Shown one piece after another: positions 54,038 through 62,878 of a stretch of 64,000 nucleotides of DNA. Origin of the DNA: Candidatus Kapaibacterium sp. GTDB taxonomy: Bacteria > Bacteroidota > Ignavibacteria > Kapaibacteriales > Kapaibacteriaceae. The notes under the pieces are model-generated. The model was not told where the DNA came from. It saw nothing but the letters and a program-made list of their open reading frames with translations, and searched no databases. Location of the stretch: the NCBI GenBank assembly GCA_022842685.1, contig JALHPC010000007.1:1-64000 (forward strand), written 5' to 3'. Each line of letters begins with the position of its first letter. Positions within the stretch are counted from its first letter, which is position 1. Made by a program: the position numbers and the translations under genes.

Positions 54038-55384
54038 ATGAATCGTCCCTTCACCCTGCCTCGCACGCTTTCACATGTGGGCAACGACGCGTCCGCCGGA
54101 CTCGTTGTGTTCCTTGTTGCCCTACCGCTATGTTTAGGTATTGCGCTAGCGTCAGACGCTCCGGTTGTTTCCGGCATCATCGCCGGTGTGGTTGGGGGAG
54201 TCGTTGTTGGACTCGTCTCTGGATCGCACGTTAGCGTCAGCGGCCCAGCCGCTGGGTTAACTGCCGTTGTGGCCTCAGCTATCGCTACGCTTGGCTCGTT
54301 CGAGATGGTACTAACAGCCATTGCCCTTTCAGGTGTCATGCAGCTAGTCTTAGCGGCTACCCGTGCAGGCATTCTTCGATCTTGGATTCCCAACTCGGTT
54401 GTCAAAGGTATGCTGGCTGGTATCGGCTTGGTAATCGTCTTCAAGCAGATTCCTCACGCATTAGGGCGCGACGAGGAACATGTGGGCCACCTAGCTTTTA
54501 TGTTCACATCGGAATCCAACACGTTTACCGAGATCGTGGCTTCACTCGAAGCACCCAATCCAGGCGCCGTGGTAATTGCCCTTACCGCTTTCGCCATCCT
54601 TCACTGGTGGCAGGGTCTTTCGTCTGTACTGCGTGCCCTTCGCACGCTACCCGCTCCTCTCGTAGCCGTTGTCTCTGGTGTGGTCGTCAACGGGCTGTTT
54701 GTGAGCTACCTTCCAGATTGGGCACTTCTTCGCGTTGATAAACACCTTGTAGATCTTCCGGTTTTAGCGTCTGCGGCCGACGTGTTAACACTTGTACGTA
54801 CACCGGATTTCGGCGCGTTGTCGGACCTTCGCGTCTGGCTGATTGCGGCTACCATTGCCATTGTTGGAAGCGTCGAGAGTCTTCTGTCACTAGAAGCCGC
54901 CGATGGTATCGACCCTCATGAACGCGTCTCAGATCCCAACCGGGAACTACTTGCCCAGGGCCTGGGCAATACCCTTAGCGGTTTAATCGGCGGTCTGCCC
55001 GTCACCAGTGTCATCGTGCGTACGTCTGCCAACGTCTACGCCGGTGCCCATACTCGTATGTCGGCCGTTCTTCACGGTGTCTTGCTGGCAGTGGCTGTGG
55101 TGACGATTGCTCAGTACCTGAACTTGATTCCCTACGCTGCCCTCGCAGCGGTGTTAATTACCATTGGCTACAAACTGGCCTCCGTCTCTCTGTTTCGTAG
55201 CGTTGCCGCCTCTGGTCCTCGTCGCCTCCTGCCCTTTCTCGTCACCGTCGCCGGCGTCGTCTTCATAGACCTGCTGTGGGGCGTCGGTCTCGGTATTGCC
55301 ACCCACGTTGCTTGGGCGTATCTTGCACATCGCAAACGTCGCAAGTCCATCTGCCAATCTGGGAATACCCGCAACCCATCATGA
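54038..55384 (+). CDS. SulP-family anion transporter without STAS domain
   Basis: The inner-membrane protein of 448 residues has about 12-14 membrane segments and the SulP signature regions: ALPLCLGIALASDAPVVSGIIAGVVGG at the start, SGPAAGLTAVV, LAGIGLVIVFKQIPHAL, and GLPVTSVIVRTSANVYAGAHTRMSA. SulP proteins carry sulfate, bicarbonate or other anions. Most end in a cytoplasmic STAS domain of about 130 residues; this one stops at the last membrane helix plus a short basic tail. The substrate is not evident. Its stop overlaps the start of the DUF2461 gene by four bases. Confidence 0.9.
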   Translation: MNRPFTLPRTLSHVGNDASAGLVVFLVALPLCLGIALASDAPVVSGIIAGVVGGVVVGLVSGSHVSVSGPAAGLTAVVASAIATLGSFEMVLTAIALSGVMQLVLAATRAGILRSWIPNSVVKGMLAGIGLVIVFKQIPHALGRDEEHVGHLAFMFTSESNTFTEIVASLEAPNPGAVVIALTAFAILHWWQGLSSVLRALRTLPAPLVAVVSGVVVNGLFVSYLPDWALLRVDKHLVDLPVLASAADVLTLVRTPDFGALSDLRVWLIAATIAIVGSVESLLSLEAADGIDPHERVSDPNRELLAQGLGNTLSGLIGGLPVTSVIVRTSANVYAGAHTRMSAVLHGVLLAVAVVTIAQYLNLIPYAALAAVLITIGYKLASVSLFRSVAASGPRRLLPFLVTVAGVVFIDLLWGVGLGIATHVAWAYLAHRKRRKSICQSGNTRNPS

Positions 55385-56037
55385 TCACCAAACAGTATTT
55401 TGATTTTTTCAACGATCTTGCAGCTAACAATTCGCGAGACTGGTTTCTAGCACAAAAGCCCCGCTACGAAGCCCACGTTAAACAACCCTTTTACGAGTTT
55501 GTTGAAAGGGTCATCGACGAAATACGCATGTACGAGCCCGACATTACGCAGACGGCGAAAGATGCTGTGTTTCGACTTCATCGCGACACACGGTTTTCCA
55601 AGGATAAAACCCCATACAAAACACAGCTTGGCGCGGCTGTATCCAAGGAGGGGAAAAAGGCAATGGGCTATCCTGGCTTCTACTTCGAGCTAGGTGCTGG
55701 AGGCTGTTGGTTCGGCGGTGGGTCCTACATGCCCGACAAAGACAAGGTGGAGACGATTCGCGAAGTGATTGCCGATCACGCCGATGAGTTCATGACGCTG
55801 ATACGGTCGAAGCCCTTTGCCTCACTCTATGGCGACATCAAGGGCGAAAAGAATAAGGTCTTACCCAAGGAGATTCGCGACGTCGTTGCCACAGTGCCCC
55901 TTATCGCCAACAGGCAGTGGTACTGGATGGTGCAAGTGCCCAATAGCAAGGTTGTTGGCGAAAAAGGGGTCGAAACAGCCATGGAATATTACCGAGCTGC
56001 TCGACCCCTTCAGGAATTTTTACTTCGTGCGTTCTAG
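55381..56037 (+). CDS. DUF2461 family protein
   Basis: A soluble protein of 218 residues with the DUF2461 pattern. It has FFNDLAANNSRDWFLAQKPRYE at the start, FRLHRDTRFSKDKTPYKTQLGAAV near residue 60, and PGFYFELGAGGCWFGGGSYMPDK near 100. No function is known for the family. The ATG at 55381 overlaps the SulP gene by four bases, which fits coupling and argues against the longer frame from 55276. It ends six bases before the convergent TonB receptor gene. Confidence 0.9.
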   Translation: MITKQYFDFFNDLAANNSRDWFLAQKPRYEAHVKQPFYEFVERVIDEIRMYEPDITQTAKDAVFRLHRDTRFSKDKTPYKTQLGAAVSKEGKKAMGYPGFYFELGAGGCWFGGGSYMPDKDKVETIREVIADHADEFMTLIRSKPFASLYGDIKGEKNKVLPKEIRDVVATVPLIANRQWYWMVQVPNSKVVGEKGVETAMEYYRAARPLQEFLLRAF

Positions 56038-56043
56038 GAGCGT

Positions 56044-58494
56044 TTAGAACGTGTATGATGCTGAAACCGATGCCTGGCGACGAAGAATCGTGCCACCAAA
56101 TATTTGAATATGGGCATTGTCCAACGCGTTAAACACGTTGAGTCCCAGTCGTAGCGTCGACGTTACAAAATAGCCGGCCTGAAGATTCACAACGGTGTAC
56201 GTAGGGACGGTGCCCTCGAAGCCACCGGCAAGCCATGTAAAGGCATTTACCCAGCGGACGTTTACGCCGGCGTCGTACTGTGCGGGTACGACGTAATTGA
56301 CGTCGATATTCGCACGGTGGCGCGATGTGTTAGGAACAATCTTTTGAGCGGCGGCTTCGTTCGACGCAATGGCGAAATCGAAATACGAATACGCTCCCGT
56401 TACGCTTAGCTCGTTTGTAATCGCATACGTTGCAGTAAATTCCGCACCGTATTCATCTACAGCAGCTACGTTGTTTGGAGCAATCACAAGTGTGGGACGT
56501 CCCTCATACATCGAGAGTTGGTTGAAAGGGGCATTGCCAATCTGTGCCAGCAGTACCGAATCGGCTACGCGGTCGGCATCGGCGTTGCCCGAGTTCGAGC
56601 GAACTGGAGCATAGAGGTCTCGTGTAATGCCTGCAAGTGGGGCGCTAATAAGGTCGGTTCGGCGGTTGTAATAAATGTCGGCACTTACCCATAGTTCGCT
56701 AGTAACGGCACCCCGATAGCCAAGTTCTAGCGACAGTGCCTTTTCGGGTTCGAGGTTTGGATTGCCTAGGTTAAAGCGGCTAGCTGGTTGAGACAGGCCA
56801 AGATTGGATCGCACGCCTGCGCCAAAACGGTCTGCAAGAACCGAGTCAACAACGCCTTCGGCAGCGGCGAAGTTTGCCGGACCACCAAATGGCGAACGGC
56901 GGAAGAGTTCGGTGTACGACGGCCGCAAGAACGAGCGGTTAAGCGTAAGGCGCAAGGTATGGCCGTTCGATGGTTCGAAAACAACGGCCAACTTTGGCGA
57001 GAACTGTGTTGGGAACAACCGTGAGTGGTCGATGCGTGCCGAGCCGACGATCGTGATGTTGTCGGTGGCTTTTACTTCTAGATGACCATATACACCAGCA
57101 AAGATGGCCGTTACGCGGGTAGGGCTAATCAACGTCATATCGGCTAAAAACACGCCAGCAGAGTCTGTTGGCGAGCTCACGTCCTGATAGTCGTACTGTG
57201 CGCCGGCAATCACTCGTATGCCATCGGCAAGTTGTGTGTTGTATTGGGCGTCAACTCCCATTACGTCACTGCGTTCGAGCGAGCGAGCGTTGGCGTTGTA
57301 TACAAGCTGTTGCAATTCATCGGGAGTGTTGCGGCGCTGCCACAAACCCTGAATGGTAAAGCTCGGACTTGTATAGGCCATGCGAACAAACGGTTTTTCG
57401 ACGCGTTGCACCAGCAAACGTCCCGTTTGGTTCACGTACATTTCGTTTCCACTTGCCGTATAGCCACCTTCAAGCAGCACCGTTTGTTCATCTTGCAAGT
57501 CGTAGTCAAATCGCATCGTGCCGCCAATCTGATACGGCCTGCGTGCAGCGTCTGACAACGGGCGCTTGTCGAACGCATTCGCGCCAGCAAGAGCCGGCGT
57601 AAGCGCTGGATATTCCGCTTCGGTTAGTCGAGGCACCACGCCATAGTTGTACTGCGTTGATGCTCCGAACGTGAACTTGTAGGCAAGATCGCCAAACAGG
57701 CCCGCATGGCGCACCGATGAGCGATACGTCTCCCACTCACCTGCGGCCAACGTAACTTTTGTGCCCAACACGTCGCGTGGTGCAGACGTGCGAATGTTAA
57801 CGACGCCGTTGTAGGCGTTTTGACCATACAAGGCCGAACCTGGTCCTCGTACTACATCAATTCCGGCAATGTCATCCATAATGGCACTCATCGAGTTCCA
57901 TTCATTCAAGTTGATAAGGGGCGTCGAAGGATCGCGGCCGTCAATCAAGACAAGCGTCCTGCGGTTGATGGAGTTGTTGAAGCCGCGCGTGTTTACGTTA
58001 AAGTCGTTTGCGCCCGACATTACAACGTCTACCCCCGGCATGCGCTCCATGGTTCGCGCGATTTGTCCAGTTGGAGCCATGCGCTCGGCATCTAGCGGCG
58101 TTACAACGCTAACAGCGGCTGGCGCATCGGTAAGCTTCTGAGGCCGGCGCGAAGCGCCATAGACGATGACTTCGTTGGCATTACGCGCTGCGGAGCGCAT
58201 CAGGAATCGCACGACGCCAATCACGTCGTCGGCAACGCTCACGTTTCGCTCTTCGGCAATCCAACCAGGTCCCGAAGCCACCACAACGTAGTTGCCAAAC
58301 TTCAGATTTTCGATGGTAAACTCGCCCTTGTCGTTGGAGCGGGCAGAGGCGTTCGTACCACGCACGGCGATACGAATTCCAGCAAGTGGCTGACCGGTAA
58401 CGCCGTCGTTAACGTTACCAGAAATGCTTCCAGCATGGAGCAAACTTGATAGGAACATCATTGAAACAACGACTAGACCTAGGGCGCGAATCAT
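56044..58494 (-). CDS. TonB-dependent receptor
   Basis: The outer-membrane receptor has 816 residues: signal peptide (residues 1-21), carboxypeptidase-like domain (SGNVNDGVTGQPLAGIRIAVRG, to about 105), plug (RRPQKLTDAPAAVSVVTPLDAERM ... NTRGFNNSINRRTLVLIDGRD), and a 22-strand barrel ending in the C-terminal aromatic YTF. It takes up siderophores, metals, vitamins or glycans with energy from TonB; the substrate is not evident and no partner such as SusD is adjacent. A TetR-like operator dyad lies 34 bases upstream of the ATG. Confidence 0.93.
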   Translation of the reverse strand: MIRALGLVVVSMMFLSSLLHAGSISGNVNDGVTGQPLAGIRIAVRGTNASARSNDKGEFTIENLKFGNYVVVASGPGWIAEERNVSVADDVIGVVRFLMRSAARNANEVIVYGASRRPQKLTDAPAAVSVVTPLDAERMAPTGQIARTMERMPGVDVVMSGANDFNVNTRGFNNSINRRTLVLIDGRDPSTPLINLNEWNSMSAIMDDIAGIDVVRGPGSALYGQNAYNGVVNIRTSAPRDVLGTKVTLAAGEWETYRSSVRHAGLFGDLAYKFTFGASTQYNYGVVPRLTEAEYPALTPALAGANAFDKRPLSDAARRPYQIGGTMRFDYDLQDEQTVLLEGGYTASGNEMYVNQTGRLLVQRVEKPFVRMAYTSPSFTIQGLWQRRNTPDELQQLVYNANARSLERSDVMGVDAQYNTQLADGIRVIAGAQYDYQDVSSPTDSAGVFLADMTLISPTRVTAIFAGVYGHLEVKATDNITIVGSARIDHSRLFPTQFSPKLAVVFEPSNGHTLRLTLNRSFLRPSYTELFRRSPFGGPANFAAAEGVVDSVLADRFGAGVRSNLGLSQPASRFNLGNPNLEPEKALSLELGYRGAVTSELWVSADIYYNRRTDLISAPLAGITRDLYAPVRSNSGNADADRVADSVLLAQIGNAPFNQLSMYEGRPTLVIAPNNVAAVDEYGAEFTATYAITNELSVTGAYSYFDFAIASNEAAAQKIVPNTSRHRANIDVNYVVPAQYDAGVNVRWVNAFTWLAGGFEGTVPTYTVVNLQAGYFVTSTLRLGLNVFNALDNAHIQIFGGTILRRQASVSASYTF

Positions 58495-58527
58495 GAAGAA
58501 GATGAGGATAGTGTAGGAACGCGATCA

Positions 58528-58543
58528 GACCGACCAGTCGGTC
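58528..58543. promoter_or_regulatory. 7-2-7 inverted repeat, TetR-type operator candidate
   Basis: GACCGAC-CA-GTCGGTC is a perfect 7-bp inverted repeat with a 2-base spacer, lying in the gap between the divergent TonB receptor gene (start 58494) and the outer-membrane protein gene (start 58689). Its GACCGACC-type half-sites match those bound by many TetR-family repressors. No TetR gene is in the window. Confidence 0.55.
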
Positions 58544-58618
58544 GGAGGTGCAAGTTAACACCGCTCGTCCCAAAATCGTGCCGTTGAGTCCCAAGTACTA
58601 CCGTTTGCCCCTTTCAGA

Positions 58619-58650
58619 TTGCAAGAAGCTATGTAGAGCGACTACGTTTG
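58619..58650 (+). promoter_or_regulatory. Candidate promoter of the outer-membrane protein gene
   Basis: TTG (58619-58621), 21 bases, then TACGTTTG (58643-58650), an exact TAnnTTTG match, lie 38 bases before the ATG at 58689. The dyad at 58528-58543 is about 100 bases upstream. Confidence 0.4.
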
Positions 58651-58688
58651 CGCTGGTTGTGAACTGTGATACTCTGGGAGTTAGCGAA

Positions 58689-59885
58689 ATGACATTGCGA
58701 ATAGTAGTTGTTACGACGGCAGTTGTGATGTTGCTGGCTACTGGTGTGCTTCGTGGGCAGCCCTATGTGGACACTGCAACGTCGGCTAGGTTTGCACAGC
58801 TAACGCTGGGCGCAGGCATTACATCCTTCCACGGCAATGCCGGGGCCGAGTCTGTTGCCGGCAGTATCACCGTTGGTGGTCTTCACTTCTGGGGCCACAG
58901 CCATTTCTACATCACGGCGACGGCGCTGATGTGGCACCGAAACGAAGAACGGTGGAGTCCGACCGTGGAAACCGGAGCCGACATCTATCCATGGCGAATC
59001 GAACGTGGGCGTGTTGTCCCGTTTGTTGGTCTTGCCTGGGTTGCATCACAGCGTAGACGTGACGATGGCCCGGCATACGACGCTCACGAGGCCGTTGCGC
59101 GCCTGGGTTTGACCGCAGCCGTGACGACCTCGACGATGCTGCACGCCACAGTCGCGGCACCGATTGTGCGTAACGTACCATACCCTTCGGCGACGGGCGA
59201 AGTAAGCGCGTTTTTGGCGCCATTGGCTGCGCTCTCGCTAAGCGCTACTACTGCGTTCGACATGACGCAGTCTGTTGAGTCATTACAACGAGATGGCATC
59301 GAGGAGCGCCGCAATGCGGCAGCCGAGCGGCTTGGGTTATTCAATGGCCTGTTCGCAAGCATTGGCGTTTCTTCGGCCACAGCACTGTCGCGTCCTACGT
59401 GGCTTGCCAGCCAACTTCCCATGTTAGACGTCCCACCGCCATCTACGACATATCCCTCGGTTGGCATTGGATACTCAGTGCTCGACGGGCGAGGTTTCTT
59501 GCACGCAGTATTTCGGCACATATCAAGTGTACGCCAGGGCTATGGCTCATCGGTCTCATTGGAAAGAACAAGTCTTGGCCTAGAGGCAGCACTACAGATT
59601 GCCAACTATCACGGCTTTGTACCCTTTGTGGGTGCCGGCGTTGGTGTCGACTGGCTTTCAACGGACGTGTCGCACCAAGGGCAGCAGCAGATTGAGCGAA
59701 CGAATGGCCTAACACCGATCTTCGTCTTTGGGTGGGACGTCGTACCAACGCGTTTACAGAAGTTCACGCTGCGTACTACCTGTCGTTACTCTCCTGTTCA
59801 ACGCATGGCTACATCGCGAGGCAACGTGCCATTCAATCACCTTGAAATTGACTTCATTCAGTTTATTTGGCATTTTCGACGGTAA
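58689..59885 (+). CDS. Outer-membrane beta-barrel protein, hypothetical
   Basis: From the ATG at 58689 the protein has 398 residues. A signal peptide (LRIVVVTTAVVMLLATGVLRGQP) is followed by alternating hydrophobic and polar strands with Gly and aromatic residues (SHFYITATALMWH, VVPFVGLAWVASQ, YHGFVPFVGAGVGVDW), ending FIQFIWHFRR. This fits a beta-barrel. I do not recognise a family. The frame also opens at 58548, but the first 47 residues lack any signal-like character. It diverges from the TonB receptor gene. Confidence 0.75.
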   Translation: MTLRIVVVTTAVVMLLATGVLRGQPYVDTATSARFAQLTLGAGITSFHGNAGAESVAGSITVGGLHFWGHSHFYITATALMWHRNEERWSPTVETGADIYPWRIERGRVVPFVGLAWVASQRRRDDGPAYDAHEAVARLGLTAAVTTSTMLHATVAAPIVRNVPYPSATGEVSAFLAPLAALSLSATTAFDMTQSVESLQRDGIEERRNAAAERLGLFNGLFASIGVSSATALSRPTWLASQLPMLDVPPPSTTYPSVGIGYSVLDGRGFLHAVFRHISSVRQGYGSSVSLERTSLGLEAALQIANYHGFVPFVGAGVGVDWLSTDVSHQGQQQIERTNGLTPIFVFGWDVVPTRLQKFTLRTTCRYSPVQRMATSRGNVPFNHLEIDFIQFIWHFRR

Positions 59886-59930
59886 TGCGGAATGTGATTT
59901 TCCATCTTTTATACAACCCACCGCTAGCGA

Positions 59931-59983
59931 GGGGCGCAGCATGTAGCTGTGCGAAGCACGTCGCTATGCGAAGCATGTTAGCT
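59931..59983 (+). repeat. Two to three mini-hairpin units, reverse copy of the 43 kb array
   Basis: GTGC-GAA-GCAC (59949-59959) and ATGC-GAA-GCAT (59966-59976) are joined by GTCGCT, the reverse complement of the AGCGAC linker. A third, degenerate unit (GGGC-GCA-GCAT) precedes them after a GTAGCT linker. Loops read GAA on the plus strand here, so the orientation is opposite to the large array. It fills the gap between two convergent genes. Confidence 0.85.
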
Positions 59984-62219
59984 AGATTTCAACCTCCACC
60001 CCAAACACGGGAACGATCCCCCACATTTCGTCATTCGTTACGGCGCCAACAGCTTGGTTCCACACCACGTCGCGCACGTTGCGGCGGTTATAGGCGTTCA
60101 GCACCATCAGGTACGTGGTAACGGTACTGCCTTGCAAAAACCAGCGTTTGTCGGCCCGCACGCTTAGCCCATGGTATGGCGGCAGGTAGATGCCATTGGT
60201 GTTCGATACGTCGCGCACGGTTTCGCCAGCAAGCTGCGATGCCGCAGCGTTTACCGGCGTCCGCGCCTGACCTCCAAGGTAGTTCCATCGTGTGGTTACC
60301 ATCCATGTTTCCGCAGGCATCCAGCCTAGCATGGCCGTGGCAACAATGCGGTTGTTAAACGTTCTAGGACGCCACAGGCCAGCGGCATCACGATACTCGG
60401 TGGAAGTCACAGCCGTGCCAATTAGCGCATGCCAGCCATCTGTCAAACGCTTGTGCAGCACCAGTTCTACGCCGTAGGCATGCGCCATAGCGTCGATACC
60501 AAGTGACTCCACGTCGCGCCACCGGCCATTCGTGCCAAACACGTCGTCGAGCACAAATGCCTCCGGACGTTGTCGGCTTGACGGTCCATCGTGATATTGC
60601 TTCTGATACGCTTCCACTCGAACCGACGTAGTAGGTGCGGGCTTCCACTCGACGGCAGTTCCAACGTAGAGCATTCGAGGTGCAGCCAACGTGCTGGTGG
60701 CATCGGCATAGGCCAGTAGGGTCGGCGGAAGTTCTTGGCTATACTGTCCCGCCATGGCCATAACGCTTACCTCGTCGGCTACGGCCCACTGCGCCTGCAG
60801 GCGCATGTCCACGGTAACATCTTGCACGGGCTGCAACGCTGCAACGCGCACCCCACCTGTAAGCGAAAGCGTCCCCACGTTGCCCGTAACGCTTGCAAAT
60901 GCCGCCAATACGTTGCTGGTTGCCCTGCGATTTGTGCCAAGGTGTGCTTCATGTACCTGTAGTCGCCGCTGGCGTAGCTCGAAGCCAACATCGGCATGGT
61001 TGCCGGTACCACCTAAGTACATCGACGTCACGCTGCGAATACTTAGCGTGTTGTCGACCGACGCAATCTGCTCGTCGAGCGTATCCGTGTCTGCTGCCAT
61101 CCACTGTTCATTTGCGCGCAGCGTTGCAACGCCCACGGCTGTGTTGCTAACCACGTGTTCGCTCCACAGTGCCTGCCACGTAATGCCGTACGTACCTACA
61201 GCATAATCTTCGCTGCCGTAGCGCGGCAAGCTATCCATCAGTGCCTGCGAAACCGAACGCTCAAGCCCACTCAAGCCCATCACAGCAATAGCCGATAGGC
61301 GATGGTCGGGATGAAGGCGCCACACCACCTTTGCTTGCGCATCCCCATAGTTGGGGGCTTTGCCTACGTCTAACAGCGCTACGAGCGCGTCTACCCACGA
61401 ATGTCGGGCACCGACAATTACCGAGACATTTTCGCCCAACGGTCCTTCCAGGTAGCCGCCCACGCCGGCCATGTTCACGTCGGCCTGACCATGGATCTCG
61501 GTTGTGCTTCCTTCGCGCAGTGCAACGCCTATAACGCCCGAAGCGCGCTCACCGTAGGTGGCATCGAAGCCCCCTGTCATAATAGAGAGTTTATCAACCA
61601 GGCGCATGTTGAGAATACTCACCAGTCCGCCGCCACCTGCCTGCTGGGGCATATGGTTGATATTTGGAGTAAAAATGCCGTCGATATAGAAACCAACCTC
61701 GGCTGGTGCACCACCACGAATAGAAACATCGTTTACCTGATCTTCGGAACCGGTAATTGCTGGAATGGCCGTAAGCACGCGCTGTACGTCGCCAACGCCA
61801 CTGGGCGTACGACGAATTTCCTCGTTATTAAGATAGACCGTTCCGGTGTACGACTCGTGAGACTCGTGTGTGGCAACAACTTCCACCGACGCTGCTTGAA
61901 TCGAGCGGGGCGTAAGCAGAATATCGACGGTGGTTGTGCGGTTGCTGCGAATAATAATATCTGTTTCGACCGATGCAGCGTATCCAACCATACGTGTAGT
62001 AATAGTAACCGTACCAACACGGACAGAGTCGATAATGTAGGTGCCATTCGATGCAGTGATGGCTGGTCGTGATCGTCCCTCAACAATCACCGTGACATCC
62101 GATAAGGGGCGCTGCGTTACGGCGTCGCGAACCACTCCGGCAATGCGGCCATGCGGTTGGGCGCTAGCGGTGGTGGTGAGGAGGAGGAGGGTGGAAGAGA
62201 CGAAACAAACAAGGAGCAT
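59982..62219 (-). CDS. TonB-dependent receptor with carboxypeptidase-like domain
   Basis: The 745-residue receptor has a signal peptide (MLLVCFVSSTLLLLTTTASAQ), a carboxypeptidase-like domain (RIAGVVRDAVTQRPLSDVTVIVEGR, to about residue 100), a plug region (NNEEIRRTPSGVGDVQRVLTAIPAI ... DVSIRGGAPAEVGFYIDGIFTPN), and a barrel ending FGVEVEI. I use the ATG at 62219 rather than 62261 because a TACTTTTG element at 62226-62233 leaves the upstream ATG outside the transcript. No substrate is evident. It diverges from the LuxR-type gene. Confidence 0.9.
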   Translation of the reverse strand: MLLVCFVSSTLLLLTTTASAQPHGRIAGVVRDAVTQRPLSDVTVIVEGRSRPAITASNGTYIIDSVRVGTVTITTRMVGYAASVETDIIIRSNRTTTVDILLTPRSIQAASVEVVATHESHESYTGTVYLNNEEIRRTPSGVGDVQRVLTAIPAITGSEDQVNDVSIRGGAPAEVGFYIDGIFTPNINHMPQQAGGGGLVSILNMRLVDKLSIMTGGFDATYGERASGVIGVALREGSTTEIHGQADVNMAGVGGYLEGPLGENVSVIVGARHSWVDALVALLDVGKAPNYGDAQAKVVWRLHPDHRLSAIAVMGLSGLERSVSQALMDSLPRYGSEDYAVGTYGITWQALWSEHVVSNTAVGVATLRANEQWMAADTDTLDEQIASVDNTLSIRSVTSMYLGGTGNHADVGFELRQRRLQVHEAHLGTNRRATSNVLAAFASVTGNVGTLSLTGGVRVAALQPVQDVTVDMRLQAQWAVADEVSVMAMAGQYSQELPPTLLAYADATSTLAAPRMLYVGTAVEWKPAPTTSVRVEAYQKQYHDGPSSRQRPEAFVLDDVFGTNGRWRDVESLGIDAMAHAYGVELVLHKRLTDGWHALIGTAVTSTEYRDAAGLWRPRTFNNRIVATAMLGWMPAETWMVTTRWNYLGGQARTPVNAAASQLAGETVRDVSNTNGIYLPPYHGLSVRADKRWFLQGSTVTTYLMVLNAYNRRNVRDVVWNQAVGAVTNDEMWGIVPVFGVEVEI

Positions 62220-62225
62220 CTCATA

Positions 62226-62233
62226 CAAAAGTA
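62226..62233 (-). promoter_or_regulatory. Candidate -7 element for the TonB receptor gene
   Basis: The minus strand reads TACTTTTG, an exact TAnnTTTG match, six bases before the ATG at 62219. Transcription would then begin at or near the start codon. No -33 TTG is at the usual distance. Confidence 0.45.
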
Positions 62234-62255
62234 CGGTGTCGCTCGAAGTGTCCCG

Positions 62256-62282
62256 TTGCACCTAGGAAATGTTGTAGGTTTG
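62256..62282 (+). promoter_or_regulatory. Candidate promoter of the LuxR-type gene
   Basis: TTG (62256-62258), 16 bases, then TAGGTTTG (62275-62282) lie directly before the ATG at 62286, with three bases between. This is the same TTG-N16-TAnnTTTG layout as at 18026. It would give a leaderless mRNA. Confidence 0.5.
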
Positions 62283-62285
62283 CCC

Positions 62286-62795
62286 ATGCTACGGCTCGCC
62301 CTTCGGTATGCATTGGTGATGTCTATCCTGCTTCTGGTCGTCGCTGCTGCCGAAGCACAGTGGGCATTCCATAGCAATGCCACGTCGCACATTCTCTCCG
62401 CCGTCGTCCTAACTACCCTCGCTGGTGGCGTCTGGCTTGGACGTGGAATTCGCATGCCCAGCCGCGGCCATGCAACCCCTGAACATACGCCCACAACGGC
62501 CATCGACGTTGACCAACATGTACCTTCAGCAGAAGCTCCGCTGGTTGTATCAGGCCTTAGCAGCCGTGAAACCCAGGTTCTTGCGCTTCTTACACAGGGC
62601 CATACCAATGCACAGATAGCCGACGCGCTCTTCGTTTCAACGAATACCGTAAAAACGCACGTGGCCAACATCTACTCCAAGTTGGGTGTCTCCAATCGTG
62701 CGCAGGCAGCCCAATATGCTGCTCGACTAGCTGCATCCAACGTCCACAACAGCAGCAATCCGCCATCTTCACGAGGCGAATCACCCCACGAATGA
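62286..62795 (+). CDS. Membrane-anchored LuxR-type transcriptional regulator
   Basis: From the ATG at 62286 the protein has 169 residues. Two membrane segments (about 8-22, RYALVMSILLLVVAAAEAQ, and 33-50) precede a Pro/Thr-rich linker and a LuxR-family helix-turn-helix at residues 92-155 (LSSRETQVLALLTQGHTNAQIADAL ... STNTVKTHVANIYSKLGV). Binding DNA from the membrane suggests a sensor-regulator in one chain, without a phosphoacceptor domain. The next gene encodes a DUF4199 membrane protein, and an 18-bp dyad lies between the two genes. The frame opens from 62151, but homology and promoter favour 62286. Confidence 0.88.
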   Translation: MLRLALRYALVMSILLLVVAAAEAQWAFHSNATSHILSAVVLTTLAGGVWLGRGIRMPSRGHATPEHTPTTAIDVDQHVPSAEAPLVVSGLSSRETQVLALLTQGHTNAQIADALFVSTNTVKTHVANIYSKLGVSNRAQAAQYAARLAASNVHNSSNPPSSRGESPHE

Positions 62796-62801
62796 CCCAA
62801 A

Positions 62802-62819
62802 ATCACCCATTTGGGTGAT
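62802..62819. promoter_or_regulatory. 18-bp palindrome, candidate LuxR/NarL-type operator
   Basis: ATCACCCA-TT-TGGGTGAT is a perfect inverted repeat between the LuxR-type gene and the DUF4199 gene. Read as TCACCCA-TT-TGGGTGA it has the 7-2-7 spacing of NarL/LuxR-type sites. Half-site-like copies AATCACCCCA and AATGACCCAA lie just upstream at 62779-62800, inside the end of the regulator gene. Confidence 0.5.
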
Positions 62820-62878
62820 GCATGAAGCCCCCAAATGTGCGTTGTTTGCGGTGTTTCCATCACATCCCTCAAACCCAC

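Noticed and set aside
53947..54444. 165-residue minus-strand frame
   Set aside because: It is antisense to the SulP gene, whose frame has clear homology; the Thr/Pro/Ala-rich product is typical of an antisense frame.
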